Positions 1 through 12,400 of a stretch of DNA of 64,000 nt are shown piece after piece; position 1 is the stretch's first letter; each line of letters begins with the position of its first letter. The DNA is taken from contig OZ034968.1 in the NCBI GenBank assembly GCA_964030785.1, forward strand, positions 69,409,399-69,473,398, read 5' to 3'. Below the pieces are notes generated by a model. That model searched no databases, was not told where the DNA came from, and saw nothing but the letters and a program-made list of their open reading frames with translations. A program made the position numbers and the translations under genes. Source of the stretch: Siderastrea siderea (taxonomy: Eukaryota; Cnidaria; Anthozoa; Scleractinia; Rhizangiidae).

Positions 1-91
1 ATGGTTTGTTATACACCTGGATACAACAAATGCGTCCTTTGAAGTACCTCTGATCGATGACGTTATCTTTCGCACCTATTCGCACATCATA
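1..91 (-). CDS. Laminin-G-like exon 'b' of the leftmost PAN/LamG gene (partial, runs off the window)
   Basis: On the minus strand an acceptor (CCCAACTCAG) ends just above 91, and the frame opens Y-D-V-R-I-G-A-K-D-N-V-I-D-Q-R-Y, then the strand typical of the end of a concanavalin-like/laminin-G fold (GRICCIQVYNKP). The phase fits exon 'a' at 4176-4636, whose donor ends on a complete codon. The exon is open to position 1 and must continue to the left: the homologous exons at 14605-14749 and 21917-22061 are 145 bp long. Where those copies have two in-frame stops, this copy reads C-C-I-Q, so it is the least damaged member. The protein is probably extracellular, but no ligand can be inferred. Confidence 0.7.
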
Positions 92-818
92 CTGAGTTGG
101 GAGCTCTGAAATACCAGCATTCACCTAACAACCGCAACAATTACGAAAAAAGGCTTAAAACCGGAATAAAATTCACATTCGAAAAGAATCAGAGGCCTTA
201 TCACAGGCCTTTCCGTCCTCTTTATTCACCTAGAAAGCGATACTGTACATATATTATTCCACCCTTCATTGTTTTCTCTTGACCTAATCTCAAGTTCCCT
301 CTGATAACCCTCCGACAACACCGCTTTTCCCTTTAAACGTAGGCTCACGGGCGTGTTGTTGCGCTTATTTCCAGGCCTCCCACTTAACAGACCTTTGTCA
401 CGCGGCGGCCATGTTGAGTCCCAGAGAATAAAAAAAAATGGTATTTGCACGTCTAAACTCATTCTCAAGTTTTTCACTGCTAGGCTAGACATGCAAAATG
501 TTTTGTTTTTATGCTAATGGTAGCAGCGTGAAAAAGGTCTATTAAGATTTTACATTTTTGTTAGGCTCTGTGAGTTATTGATAGGGCTGATATTAATCTG
601 GTTATTGTGTAATCGACAGCTGTGTTCATTTTTAATGGATTTTTCGCTGAATGCAAAACTGCTAGCCACAACGTAAGAAAAACTAAACTTTCGTGCTTTT
701 AAAGTCGCAATGATTTCTCAAAAGAACACGTCCTTCCTTCGCTTAGGGGAGAAATACACTTGAGATGCTGTGTTTTTTCCAATAACTTAGTCATTTTTTA
801 TGGTTATCTAGCTTTCAT
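92..818. other. Intron of the leftmost PAN/LamG gene (array-unit sequence)
   Basis: No exon recognised. The stretch is nearly identical to 14750-15475 and 22062-22795, so it belongs to the tandem unit. It contains a GC-richer block (about 345-420, GGCGGCCATGTTGAG on plus) that stays open on the minus strand in all three units, but I see no splice sites that would make it an exon. Confidence 0.6.
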
Positions 819-1624
819 CACAGGCTTACCATCCTCTGTTTGTGTGGTGGGCTGTGCGTTTGTAATGGCTGTGTCGGTTTATCAAATTAGCAAAACTAAA
901 ACCGAAATTTAGGAGTTTTAAAGCTGAGGAAAATGAAATAAAAACTCATAAAATTGCTGCCATGGTGTTTTGATTTGTGTTTCTGTGTTCATTTTGGTGA
1001 TTTAAGGCTCGTGAAAGCGATGTTTTCAGAATAACGGTCAGACTCGCTCAAAAGTAGAGAAAGAGGACAAGGCATGCAACTAGGCGACCCGCAAATTACA
1101 CTACCCAGTCGAACATTTCGCCAAAAAAATCATATTTGCCGTATTCACTCACACACAAAAATCTTGGCCCTCAAAAGAATAGTCTTCGAAGAAAAATTAG
1201 GCCAAATTTGAGTTGGATTCGATCGCGGATAGACCTTTAAATTCGAGCCCAAACTTTTGAATACGACCGTCAATTTGCTTTCTCCCTATGATCTGCAAGA
1301 AATCCGAACTCAAAGGAATTCGAAGAATGCATTTTTCCGTTAAAATTTGAATTCGCCTACGACAAACTGCCGCGCCTGGCCTCCCTACGCGAAACGTTTG
1401 GTCCGTGACAAAATCTTCGCTGTAGTCACCCGAGTGGGGAGTTTGACCGACAAAGCGGGAACCCAGTTGAAAGACACGCGATTTTTTAAATTTCCCCTGC
1501 GCGTAGACTGAGGGCCGCTGGACCCAAAAATTCAAAACAAAACAAAATGGAAGACGCGGACTCAGGCCAGCCTAAGGCCAAGAAGGAAAAGATCGAAAAG
1601 GGAAGTGAAAAACGGTGGTGGTAT
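819..1624. repeat. Left arm of the long inverted repeat
   Basis: Pairs with 2598-3463 in reverse orientation over essentially its whole length with scattered substitutions. It holds a non-coding stretch and, at its inner end, an ATG-initiated coding-exon-like segment (1547-1620). Confidence 0.85.
1547..1620 (+). pseudogene. Captured first-exon-like segment in left arm
   Basis: An ATG preceded by AAAACAAAACAAA opens a short, very charged reading frame (MEDADSGQPKAKKEKIEKGS, then EKRWW) followed by a plausible donor (GTATGTTG) at 1621. The mirror copy in the right arm has the same 74-bp length and open frame. It may be the 5' end of the parental transposon's gene or a captured host gene 5' end. 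No downstream exon is visible, so no function can be given. Confidence 0.45.
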
Positions 1625-1720
1625 GTTGAATTGTTTTTTTTCTTTTTTATCTTGTGTGTGTGTGCCATTTACCATTCCCAAACAACAGCAGCTATTAAGA
1701 TCATGCGAATCGTTTCGTTA

Positions 1721-2200
1721 TGCGCCGATCAATTCGAAAGTTCAACATCCCCCCCCGGGCAACCCCCCGGGCATTTGAACTTTTGAAGATTGGCTTGTTC
1801 AAATTCCCTTCCCTCGGGGCAAAAAAGCCGTTCAAATGCCCCACCAATTACTACTAAAATACCTCTCCTCAAAGACAAATTTCGTCTTCAATCAAACACT
1901 TTACACGCTTTTCAGAGAGATATGCCGTAATGGCACCTTCAAACGTCTTTTAAAGACCCTTTTTGAAAGAGTTATTCACTAAGAAAGAGGAAATTCTGTC
2001 TTGTAAATCCGTCAAACCCTGCAAAAACCGAAAAAACTCACGGGCGCATTACGTCAGAACAAGAGATAAATCCGGTTCAAATTCCCCACCCTTCAAACGC
2101 AACGTTCAAATTCCCCCCTCACCAGGCACGATGCACAGTCAAATGCCCGGGGTATGCCCGGGGGGGGGGGGGATGTTGAAGTTTCGAATTGATCGGCGCA
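1721..2200. mobile_element. 480-bp MITE nested in the loop of the large foldback element
   Basis: Terminal inverted repeats start TGCGCCGATCAATTCGAAAG and continue, with gaps, for about 60 bp. The element is flanked by TTA on both sides (1718-1720, 2201-2203). A 3-bp TTA duplication is typical of PIF/Harbinger elements. The interior is C/G-run rich, with repeated 'ttcaaatgccc' motifs and no coding capacity. Confidence 0.7.
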
Positions 2201-2597
2201 TTACGTTTAACTGGTTTGCATTTTTCCGTTTTCATGACAGGTTAACACAGAATTATGAGTTAAAATCCGGATAAAAAATTTCCTTGGGTGAAAGCGAAGG
2301 ATTTTCGTTTCACTTTGAAAGGAAAAGAGGTTTGCACCATAGTAACAGAAGTGTTTGGTTAACTGCTGAAAAATTAGGGGATCCATAACTCAACTTTTTG
2401 GCTTTTGTCTGTGGCTAGGTTTAGGAAATAATACTGAAAGTAATCGATGGCATGTTAATGAACTGCTGAGTAGTTTATTCCGTTCAATATAGTAGAAGCT
2501 CGAAAATGTATTTTCATCTCACAGAATTCTTTACCCTGCAAAATAAGTCTTCTTCCCCCAGAAATGTAAGAATTTTAAGTACTTGAATATTTCTGGT

Positions 2598-3463
2598 ACC
2601 ACCACCGTTTTTCATTTCCCTTTTCGGTCTTTTTCTTCTTGGCCTTAGGCTGGCCTGAGTCCGCGTCTTCCATTTTGTTTTGTTTTGAATTTTTGCGCCC
2701 AGCGACTCTCAGTCTACGCGCAGGGGAAATTTAAAAAATCGCGTCTTTCAACTGGGTTCCCGCTTTGTCGGTCAAACTCCCCACTCGGGTGACCACAGAG
2801 AAGATTTTGTCACGGACCAAACGTTTCGCATAGGGAGGCCAGGGGTGGCAGTTTGTCGTACGCGAATTCAAATTTTAACGGAAAAATGCATTCTTCGAAT
2901 TCCTTTGAGTTCGGATTTCTTGCAGATCATAGGGAGAAAGCAAATTGACGGTCGTATTCAAAAGTTTGGGCTCGAATTTAAAGGTCTATCCGCGATCGAA
3001 TCCAACTCAAATTTGGCCTAATTTTTCTTCGAAAACTATTCTTTTGAGGGCCATGATTTTTTTGTGTGACTGAGTAAGGCAAATATGATTTTTTTGGCGA
3101 AATGTTCGACTGGGTAGTGTAATTTGCGGGTCAAAAATATATAAAAAAATATAAAAAATTTCTCACTTAATGAGTTAAGAGTGCCTAAAAATCGTCGCCT
3201 AGTTGCATGCCTTGTTCTCTTTCTCTACTTTTGAGCGAGTCCGACCGTTATTTTGAAAACATCGCTTTCGCGAGCCTTAAATCACCAAAATAAACACAGA
3301 AACACAAATCAAAACACCATGGCAGCAATTTTGTGAGTTTTTATTTCATTTTTCTCAGTTTTCAAACTCCTAAATTTCGGTTTTAGTTTTGCTAATTTGA
3401 TAAACCGACACAGCCATTACAAATGCACAGCCCACCACACAAACAGAGGATGGTAAGCCTGTG
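2598..3463. repeat. Right arm of the long inverted repeat
   Basis: Reverse complement of 819-1624. It differs by point substitutions and by an AT-rich insert near 3130-3200. Confidence 0.85.
2600..2673 (-). pseudogene. Captured first-exon-like segment in right arm (mirror of 1547-1620)
   Basis: Same 74-bp ATG-initiated frame as in the left arm. Its three visible differences in the coding part keep the frame open (E to K, I to T, S to N). It is followed by GTACCAG instead of GTATGTTG, so the donor is weaker. Confidence 0.4.
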
Positions 3464-3470
3464 CTTTCAT

Positions 3471-4175
3471 TCGATTAAAAATGCCATCAAAGGATTGTAG
3501 TGCGACCTCCAATACATCTGTGAGAATTCTTTTTCACGATTTTTAAAAAGGAAGTAAAGATGAAATAGGGGGGTGGTTAGGGGTGGTTAATGAATTTGAA
3601 GAGAATTGAAAATGATTAAGAATGAAAGGTGAGTTAAAAATAAAATTGAAAGTTAATAATTAATAGATGGGCACCAAGGGGTGTATACAAAGTTTTAGCT
3701 CTCTTTTATTTCTTCCTTAAACCGTATCCTATTTCCTAAAAAAATAAATGTAACCCCCCCCCCACCCTTAAGATTTTCACGGTATATCTATTATCAGCAA
3801 TAACTTTTACAAGCAGGTTTCCCAGTATAATTTGATTTATTATTGTTTATTGTTTTGTTATTAGCTTTCATGCTTTTGTTTAGCTGCTATTGTTGTTATT
3901 ATAATAAACAAGTGCTTAACGCAGTGATGATTTGCGTACGCAAAACTTTGCAGCTCATTACGTCATCCGTGCGTCTGTACTTTAATCACAAACTTCCTAA
4001 GACCAATCAAAACGCGCGCGTTTCACTCTTTCCATTGTACAAAGACGATAATTGTACTCATCTCGTCGTGTATAAACTCGCTCAAGTTTTCTTTGGCCAT
4101 GAGTCCAGTTTGGACTTAATCTTTTGGATTAATTGCTAAATGCTTTCATTTCTTAAGCTGTAACATATGTCTTAC
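3471..4175. other. Intron remainder between transposon and LamG exon a
   Basis: After about 45 bp of array-unit sequence the similarity to units 2 and 3 stops near 3515. The block 3515-6430 has no counterpart in them. It is AT-rich with a poly-C run near 3757. No exon is supported. Confidence 0.5.
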
Positions 4176-4636
4176 CTCGGACACTCTCTGTCCATTTACC
4201 CACCCTTTTGCGATGCCAGATGAAAAGTCGTATGTGATACCGACGTAGCACCACGAATTTAAAGGTATAGGAGTAGGAGACAGAAGCCAGACAGCCCAGT
4301 TCGGTGAATTAGCGAAGACAACTCCAGTTCGGACTAACCAGAAGTGAAATCCCCACCCAGTTGGCAAGTAGTGAAAGATCGGTCCTTTTTCATTTTCACG
4401 GTTGACCCAAGCCAGAACTGTTATCGAATGTCTCGTGTCCAGGCCTCCATTATTGGGTATCTCAATGTAACTGGTAAGGCTGCCTGAGAACTGGTACGAG
4501 CCTTGTGGATGTCCGTAAGGGCCTGGTGCAAGGTGAACATCGCTTTGTATTCCAGGTGGGTTTTTGTTGGGGCCGATATCACTTGTCCCGTGTCGGCCAT
4601 TGAGTGGATACAAGGCAACAGGAACTGGAAGATGTT
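4176..4636 (-). CDS. Laminin-G-like (concanavalin-fold) exon 'a', intact
   Basis: A minus-strand exon of 461 bp runs from acceptor TCTCCTTCTAG (above 4636) to donor GAG|GTAAGACA (below 4176). It encodes about 153 residues of a Laminin_G_3-like domain: LPVPVALYPLNGRHGTSDIG near the start, then the FSGSLTSYIEIPNNGG and SITVLAWV strands, then NSWCYVGITYDFSSG and GWVNGQRVSE at the end. It is in phase with exon b at 91 and leftwards, and together they complete the domain. The large foldback transposon lies in the intron between them. It is the only intact exon a in the window (the 25.2-25.6 kb copy is internally deleted). A PAN exon would be expected left of the window. The 5' signal-peptide exon was not identified. 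Confidence 0.75.
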
Positions 4637-6430
4637 CTAGAAGGAGAGGTGATAATGGCATAACAATTGCTTTTTATTGCTTTCAATTGTTTTCCAGTTT
4701 TGTGCTATTGGTAACATAGTTTTTTGCGTGAGGCGCAGTATTTGTGCAAGGTGAACTTGGAGTCCCTATTGTGTATCTGTAAAAAGGCAGCACAAAGTGG
4801 CCTGACTACTGATGTGTGCAAATGAACTATTTTCGGGACACGATATTCCGTTTCTAGCCTTTATATATATACAGACGAACCAAGAAACGCACTGTTTAAA
4901 ACAGACATAGTCGTGTAATGTTACCATCCGGGTGACTGGGAGGTGGGGATAGATGGGCTGGGGTGCGGGAGAAAAGAGGGCAGGAAACGAAAGGGCGGGA
5001 AGTGGGAGTAATAAAAAAAAAAATAGAAAAACAGAAGACAAACAACAAAGCTGGACAAACAACAGACTTTTAGCAAGTTCTCAAGGTATGTTTTAGATCA
5101 TTGTTTTAGCTGTCTATCAGGCGAACTAGTATTGAGGCCATTTGGAGTTACGTACAGTAAATTTCGCTACTGCTGTTTAATAAAAGTCTGGTTGATGAAA
5201 AAGAGAAACGGGTTTTTGCTTGATCATTGCTTGAAATTGCTCTTAATCCTTTCCTACAGTGTGTTACAATTTCACACCTTTCTTGATGCACACCAAGAAA
5301 AGAATGTTGATCTAAAAACGTTCTTTGCACATGCGCACTGAGCATCGTAATGGATACCCTTGGGTCGCTATTCAACCACATTTGAAAAACACGGCAAGCA
5401 ACGGAAACCCTGTTGAAGTTAACAGCTTTCTATTATTGAACATGTATGAAAACATCTGCAGTATTGGGGAACAAACGATCGCAACGGTATACAAACAGAC
5501 TTGTTGTTAAGGCCCTGCGTCAAATTTCACTGAACAAAATCGACGCCACCATCGTGTAAATCACTTCTTGATGGTCCGTTTTGAGGTGTTTTTTTTTTCA
5601 TTATTAAAATGATATATTCCTCCGTTTTCAAGATTGTCACAAGTCTGTTAATTAATTCAAACCTCCAAATTACATAACTGGAAGAGAGGCAATCATACGA
5701 GAAAGTATTTGGAAATTTTAGAGTCGAATTAATACTCAAAATCGCACGATCGTCGACGTAAGTTTCAAACCTGCATCAACTTAACTTGTGACTCAGTTTA
5801 GCTAGAATTTGCTTGCAACGTTCATTCATTTTAATCGAATTTAAAAACTGTTGCACGCTAGTTGGTTTACAGTTTTCTTTGTTTCACTTTAATTTGGGTA
5901 TGAAACCAGCGCAACAGCGGGCAGTGTTGTGTCAATATTGTTTTGTTATGGAGCGTCAGGCGCAAAAGCAGATTCATGCGCCTAAGTCGCGTTTCCTCAG
6001 TTGCAAGTCCGATTTCAAATGCAAGAATGTTGGCACTTCAAAGTTACGTTGCCTTAATAATAATAATCTTTATTGAGGAAACTTTTTCACTTACGTGTGG
6101 TTTTCGAAAAGGACCTCAAAGATTAATACTAAAAACTAAAATATCTACATTGAATAATAAAAATAAGAGGACTTGGCCTTGCCGCGTTTCATTTTAAATA
6201 GTGCCTTAAAAATGGCAGCTGATTAACGTTGCTTATACATACGTAAAAACCTTGTTCAGGACAAGGGATTAAGTCAAAATGTTTCAGCTTTTGTCGCTTT
6301 TCAAGCGACTGTTTCAATAGTACTTACAATTCCAGCAGCCACAAATGACAAAGAATTCGCATTATTTAAATAATATTGAATAACGTTCGGATATGTGTAG
6401 CCTACGACTAAATGAAGAGGCAAACTAAAG
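4637..6430. other. Upstream intron or flank of the leftmost LamG gene, not shared with other units
   Basis: No exon could be supported; a signal-peptide exon for the 4176-4636 gene may be hidden here. AT-rich and without a transposon signature I recognise. Confidence 0.4.
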
Positions 6431-9400
6431 TAAACCAAGACTTGAAGACAACGGACAAGTGACAGTGCAAACCAACACATGCGTGGAATTTTGAGTGGCT
6501 ATTTGTATCTAATTCACTTCTGAGGCCTGCATTAAATTTAAAGCAGCTAAAGTCAGCACAAATTCACCACAAGTTCTGATTTGCCTTGACTTGAGATTCT
6601 GATTTGATACTCAGGAGAATTCAAACCATTGTTAACCAATACAAGTTTGTTCAAATAGATGAAAGTGGCTTCTCAAGAGAAAAGTGAACTTCACCAAACA
6701 TTTTCAAAATTGCGTCAACCTGCACCACATCCTAGGTATACCAGTTGAACGAGTTTTTTGTACCAAAGGATAAAATACTTTCTTGAAAATGAAAACACTT
6801 TACCTGTTTTGGCCTGTGATGACACTAACATGAGAACAATAACCTGAAAGTTACAGAACATAAAAACGCTAGTGAACAGAACTAAACTGTTTTAAAGGCT
6901 TCATTTTTTCCACATTGTTCCCGGCTTACCTCCAAGAAACACGCGGAATACATCGAAAATAAATGAACCGGTTTTCCACTTTTCAGTTTCGCTTTAAAAC
7001 CACCATACATCCACCGAGATCCAAACCCTTTGGAATTGATATCTATTTATCATTTTTTTTTTTACAAAGTTTTGACTTTTGACGCCCTGAATTATTCAAA
7101 AAGGATAAAAAGAGAAAGTTTACTCTATTACTACCTTTTGTGTAAAACTTTTCATAAAAAAAGAAAACATTTTCTAAAGACATTCACAGTTTGTTCCATT
7201 GTAGCATGATATACAACATAAAGGAGTCAGTGAGGAGTGTACTGAACAGAGCCAAAACCAGCTGTTTCCTTTTGATATTGTTTTACTGAAATTTATTACT
7301 AGGTATATGTCAAAACTAGACTTGCTCCCAAGTCGCTCATCCCACTTGTTAGGGAGAACGTGTACGGTCTGAGCACGTGAATCAAAATGGCGGCTGGCAA
7401 TTCATTTGCATTGCATCGCGCACAACACACGCACATATACCGTGCGCGTTTTTACAGTCGTAATATATTTTCACTGGGGCCATCCGTAAACAATGCCTTA
7501 GACTAGATAAAATGTGGGAGACTCAGTGCGAGGCGGTCAGAAGCAGGGAGCTTCTGGTGAAGTGCTGGTTCATTGCTGCGAAAGGGAGGGTGGGGCGCGA
7601 AAAGAATCAATTGTAACACCGAAGAGACAAAATGAACTGTTGTGAAAACATGTTTTTGCAAGTACTTTATTTTTGAAGGAAATATTTCTTCTACAATATT
7701 CACCACGGCTATTTAATTGGTAACGCCTCCAGAAAACTGCGGGGGGTAAATACCATGCGCAGACGAACTGATAGCAGACTAGTTGCCAGGAAAGACTAGC
7801 TAAAACTACCCATTAAGTAACCTTTAAAGTACCCTTAATTGAAGTACCCCTTTAAGTACCTAGAAGTTAAAAGTACCCTTTAAGTGCCCTGGCTCCACAA
7901 GTCCGACGTGTTAAAGTGAAGGAATAGAAATCAACCGCATCAGTGAATTACAAACCTGTTTTACAGCGTCGCTTTGCAATTGGAGCGCACTCTTTTTCGT
8001 AGGAAAAAATAACTTCTGGTATCCAGGCTAAGTCTAAGGAGCCTGAGTACTGGAGAGCAGCTTTTAAAAGTACTGGAGAGCAAGTTTTCATTAGCTGTGG
8101 CATTTGTTCATTGGAATTTTTTATTGTTTTTAGGCTTGAAAACAATAAAGAATTCCAAACGGCAAATGCGACAGCTATACGCGTATGCTGCAAATGAATC
8201 CATCCTAAGAGTCACAGAAGAGACATACTATATTCGTGTCGGCAGTCATAATAAGCCATTATTATTATTTCCTTTCCTTTAATTATGCTTCTAGATCTGC
8301 TGTTAATAGTGTTGACATCCCACTAGTTTATGCGCATGCTTGTGCTTCTGGTAATTTATGATTATATAATTTATGTTACCAGTCAAATTAAAATTAATCT
8401 TAAAATAATGTAAGGGAACTAACTCTCGGGGATTTTGCTGTCGCTTTGTCAAAACTTTGCTAACATTTTGATTAAGTGTCTTGAATCAAACACAAAATGC
8501 TCCTTTAACACCGAGAGAAAGATACGTTTGCAAGAAGAGCAGACCATAATGAATTTTAACTAATTTTAATTTCAATTTTTAATTTTAATTTTTAATTTCT
8601 ACACAACAACTGGCATTACTTGACTAAAGCTGGCTCAACATTTTCAAGTTGTAATCTATGTCCATCCTAGCCAATGACATTTGTTAACAATATCATCGCA
8701 CTAGTGCAGACTCTTTCAACACAACTGGACCAGTTGTTTTTTGGTTCTCATTAATGTAAAAGTGACTTCGGCTTTTTAAAGTCTCATTAAAAATAGCTGA
8801 CATAGTCCCTAGAGTTCAAGAAATATTTTTTTATGTTCAAAACTTTGCAAATGCGAGACAATCTTCTTGAGACGTCCAATTATTGTGTGCTTTTTGAACT
8901 TATCCGACATTAATAAGGCAGGCTTAACTGTCGAAAAAACGTTAATGTAGTTAATCAGCAGTTTAGATGTGCGGACTGTACTAGAATAGCATGTAGATCA
9001 AACTGCTACTGTGTATAAATATCACTAAACGGCTACAAGTCTTAGGTTATCCAGTACCAGGCTCTCAACGGAACTGGACGATCTGTAAGGAGAGGTGGCT
9101 TTTAATAACACAGCTAATACATGTACAGTTAAAAGAAAAATTTTAAAACAAATCGACTCTACTTTTTTCATGGTCTTCGCTCTTATGGATCATAAAAATA
9201 GGGTCATAAAATATTCAGAACGCGAGTGGAACAACGAGCCGCAGGCGAGTTTTTCAACTGCCACGTTTTCAACATTTTATGTCTTTCCCTTTCAAGCCTT
9301 GTATGAGAACACTTTGTGCTGGCTTGCCTAAGCTCTATTTACTGGGCCAAGAATGAACACCGCCATACTTGGACCAATATGGCTTTGAGCACAAACTCAT

Positions 9401-12400
9401 AGCCGCTTTTAATCAAAATATCAAGTTTCAATTAAGAGTACTAAACACATAATCTGGCCCAGTAAAGGTGACGGCACAAAAACTGAAAACGTCTAATGAC
9501 AAAACAAACTATGAGCGGGAGGATATGGGAAGGAGGAGGGAAGAACTAAAGCACGTCTTAACCGAGGCAAATGACTAAAGCGTGACTCAATTGATCATTG
9601 ACTGATGCTTGCATTAATAGGGTACATACCCTAATTGCATTCCCCAACTCCAGGTCCAGTCGGACCTACGAAATTATATAACAAAAGGCGGGAAAAGACA
9701 TGAATTTTCTACACGCGAGCAAATATTTTATTTATGGCATCACTTTTAGTCCATAAATGTATAGCCCATGTAAAAATAGAGCTGATCGATTTGTTTTTGT
9801 TTTGTTTTTGTTTTTTGACAATAAAAAAGAATAGTGCGAGCAAACAAGGCTTCAAACTTAAGGGTTTTTAAGAAAACACGCGCTGAATGAAAACCACAAC
9901 TCGGCATATATTTAACACTGGACGAAATAAAGCAAAAATTTTGCAGGAAGTTCTTTCTATGATTTGACTTGCAAATTAAAATTTACAAGACTCTGAATTG
10001 TTGCTTGAAACAGAACTAAACCAGACCACTCGTTAAAGGTTTCATCCAACACTTCAGTGAATCGGGCATGGCTTGAATACCGCATTCAAAATACGCGCAG
10101 CAAGCTTGTTTAATCTTGAATGAGAAAATGATCTTCGGCATCAAGTTTCTGTAAAACTAACTTTCTTCCATTCGAAGAAGTGCTCAAATCCAGTGACTTA
10201 CTTCTCTAAGTTCATGGAAATCCACTTCCATTTGTTTCCTCCATGGCAACAGTCGACTACCACACTGAATAACCTCTCCCTTTTGCCCCGCAGTTGATAT
10301 TAAGCAAGTTCAGTCGATTCAAAGCTAAATTACATGTTTAAACGACTATATTATTAAACATTTCCAGGATTGCTGTAGTTTGTCCATAACATTTAGAGAA
10401 CCAAGAGGGCGCAACAGTAGTAAGCTCTCGACGACATTAACCAAGAGCCAATCAAACCGCGAAAATCACTCATTCATTGAAAGAAGGTTTTTGAGATGTT
10501 TTATTGCGAAAGACTTATCTCATGTTTTGTTTGGTTTTTGTTTGTGTGGTTTTAGGCGAGAACCACAAAAAAATTAACAAAAAGCTTAAGAGAATAAGCT
10601 GCAGGCCTTGAAGAAAAGCGTTTTAAGTCATTTGCATGCGGGGTGCATGTCTTACATACAGAAGAAGCTATTGAAACCGTGAACAAAACTCCCGACGTGG
10701 AAAAGGCCTCGTACTATGAATGTGCAATCTGCAGGATATTAATTACAAACTCATTTAAATTAGTGCGAAGAATTGTTGATTCCATTCGAACTGCATGAGC
10801 TCTAGGGTATTTTCCGTCTTTTAATTTGAAAGTGTTTTACAATCCCACAGAGATTAAAACAACTAAAAAATTTAAAAATTTCGAATGTGCACAACACCTT
10901 AGCAACAGTTTTTAAACTGTTAAAATGCTCAGTTGCACCTTAATTTTCACACTTCATTTCGAGACATCTTACGATTACATAAATGTCAAACTCAGACGTA
11001 TGACCTTAAATCCAGAGCAAAGTGCGTTGCATGGATGCAGAAATATTTTATCCTCTCTTTTTTTGCTTTGACATTTGCAATCGAAGTTACAAAAAAAATC
11101 TGTGTGGAACTTTTGGTTGGTTTGCATGAAGACAACTAAAAAACGCAAGTTTACCAAAGGTTGGCTTGAGATTTTGATTGTATGCAAGTCAACTAAAATT
11201 CCTTACAAGGCATCGCAAGCTAACCACAGGCACAGCAAGTGTTTAAACAGGGCGTTAATCGAGCTTGTTATACGCAAAAAGTTTGACCATAAGCATTGAA
11301 TAAGCATTGTAGGCTAATAGCTGCGTTCTTTTAACAAAGTATCAAAAACTAGAAAGCAATTACCTGCTCTGGTCTGTGATGAAATTATCACGAGGAAAAA
11401 ACCCTGAAATTTCACAAGGCATAAAATATACAGTGAACAGAGGAGAACGATATGAAAAGCTTCGAAAGCTCAGTCTTACATTTGTTACAGCTTACCACAA
11501 AAAAAGTACACTGACTTCATCCAAAACAGTTATATCACTTTTGAGGCTTGTATCTCAACAGATGAAAAGTTTGCCTCTGCCTTGGTGAAATGTCTGTGTT
11601 TCTCCTTTCTTCAGTTATTTATTATTTATGTGCAAAACAATTTTTTTATCATCTTTTATTGTAGTAAATTACTTGAACTAAGCTAAGCGGTACAGCATTA
11701 AATATTTAAAACAAACTTTTAATACCCTTTGTCATCGTGCAGACGTACGGAAACAGCTGAAACAGTTGAAACAAACACACATACACAAAAAAAAAAACAA
11801 ACGCACTACACTAACGAGTGTGTTACATTTAACATAATTCTATATATGTTACGCGTGTTTGATTAGAATTGATCTATCAGGGAAGGCAAAATGAGTTGTC
11901 GTGACACCATATGAGCGTACATCGAGGTAACACCAGTTGAACGTGTATCAAGCAAACCTGTTTAAAACTCACAACTTTTATTTTCCAACATGAAAAAAGT
12001 AAGGGGGGAAAGTCAGGCTCTACCGCTGGTCGGTAAAAACTTGTGAAACTCTCGGATGACGTAAAATAAAGGAAAAAAAGTTGAAACAATAGCGTAGAGC
12101 TAAACCGAATAGCTTACAAAATAAAGGAAACCTTGACATCGAGATAAACTCGAAAGTCACGGCAATTTACTCCCAAGGTATAACTTGTCAGTATGTTTTA
12201 AACCTGTATTGAAAGAACACTTCTTTACCAGCCACAGATAAATGAGCACAAACAGCAAATCGCTCTTAGCGACTTGAGCATAAGCACATTAGCACAAGCC
12301 CCTCTGTTTGTTAAATGCATGTGCCATTGTGATGTACAATGATAAGAAGTAAGCATTAGGAAAGAAATTTGTTCGCTTCTCTTATTCTTATGTTTATATC

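Larger units (their letters stand above)
819..3463. mobile_element. 2.6-kb DNA transposon with arms of about 800 bp (foldback type)
   Basis: The element begins CACAGGCTTACCATCCTCTG and ends with its reverse complement. The inverted arms run about 819-1624 and 2598-3463. The insertion is flanked by ctttcat at 812-818 and 3464-3470 (gctttcat, 8 bp, if the last G is counted as flank). The homologous uninterrupted site is present in the second unit near 15480 and in the third near 22805. The right arm has an extra AT-rich insert of about 65 bp (about 3130-3200). No transposase is present, so it is non-autonomous. The superfamily is unclear: the duplication length suits hAT or P-like elements, while such long arms are more usual for Mutator-like elements. 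Confidence 0.85.

Noticed and set aside
1197..1535. 112-residue minus-strand frame in the left arm of the foldback element
   Set aside because: The same sequence exists inverted in the other arm. The frame has no recognisable domain and overlaps the plus-strand exon-like segment and its leader. Treated as chance.
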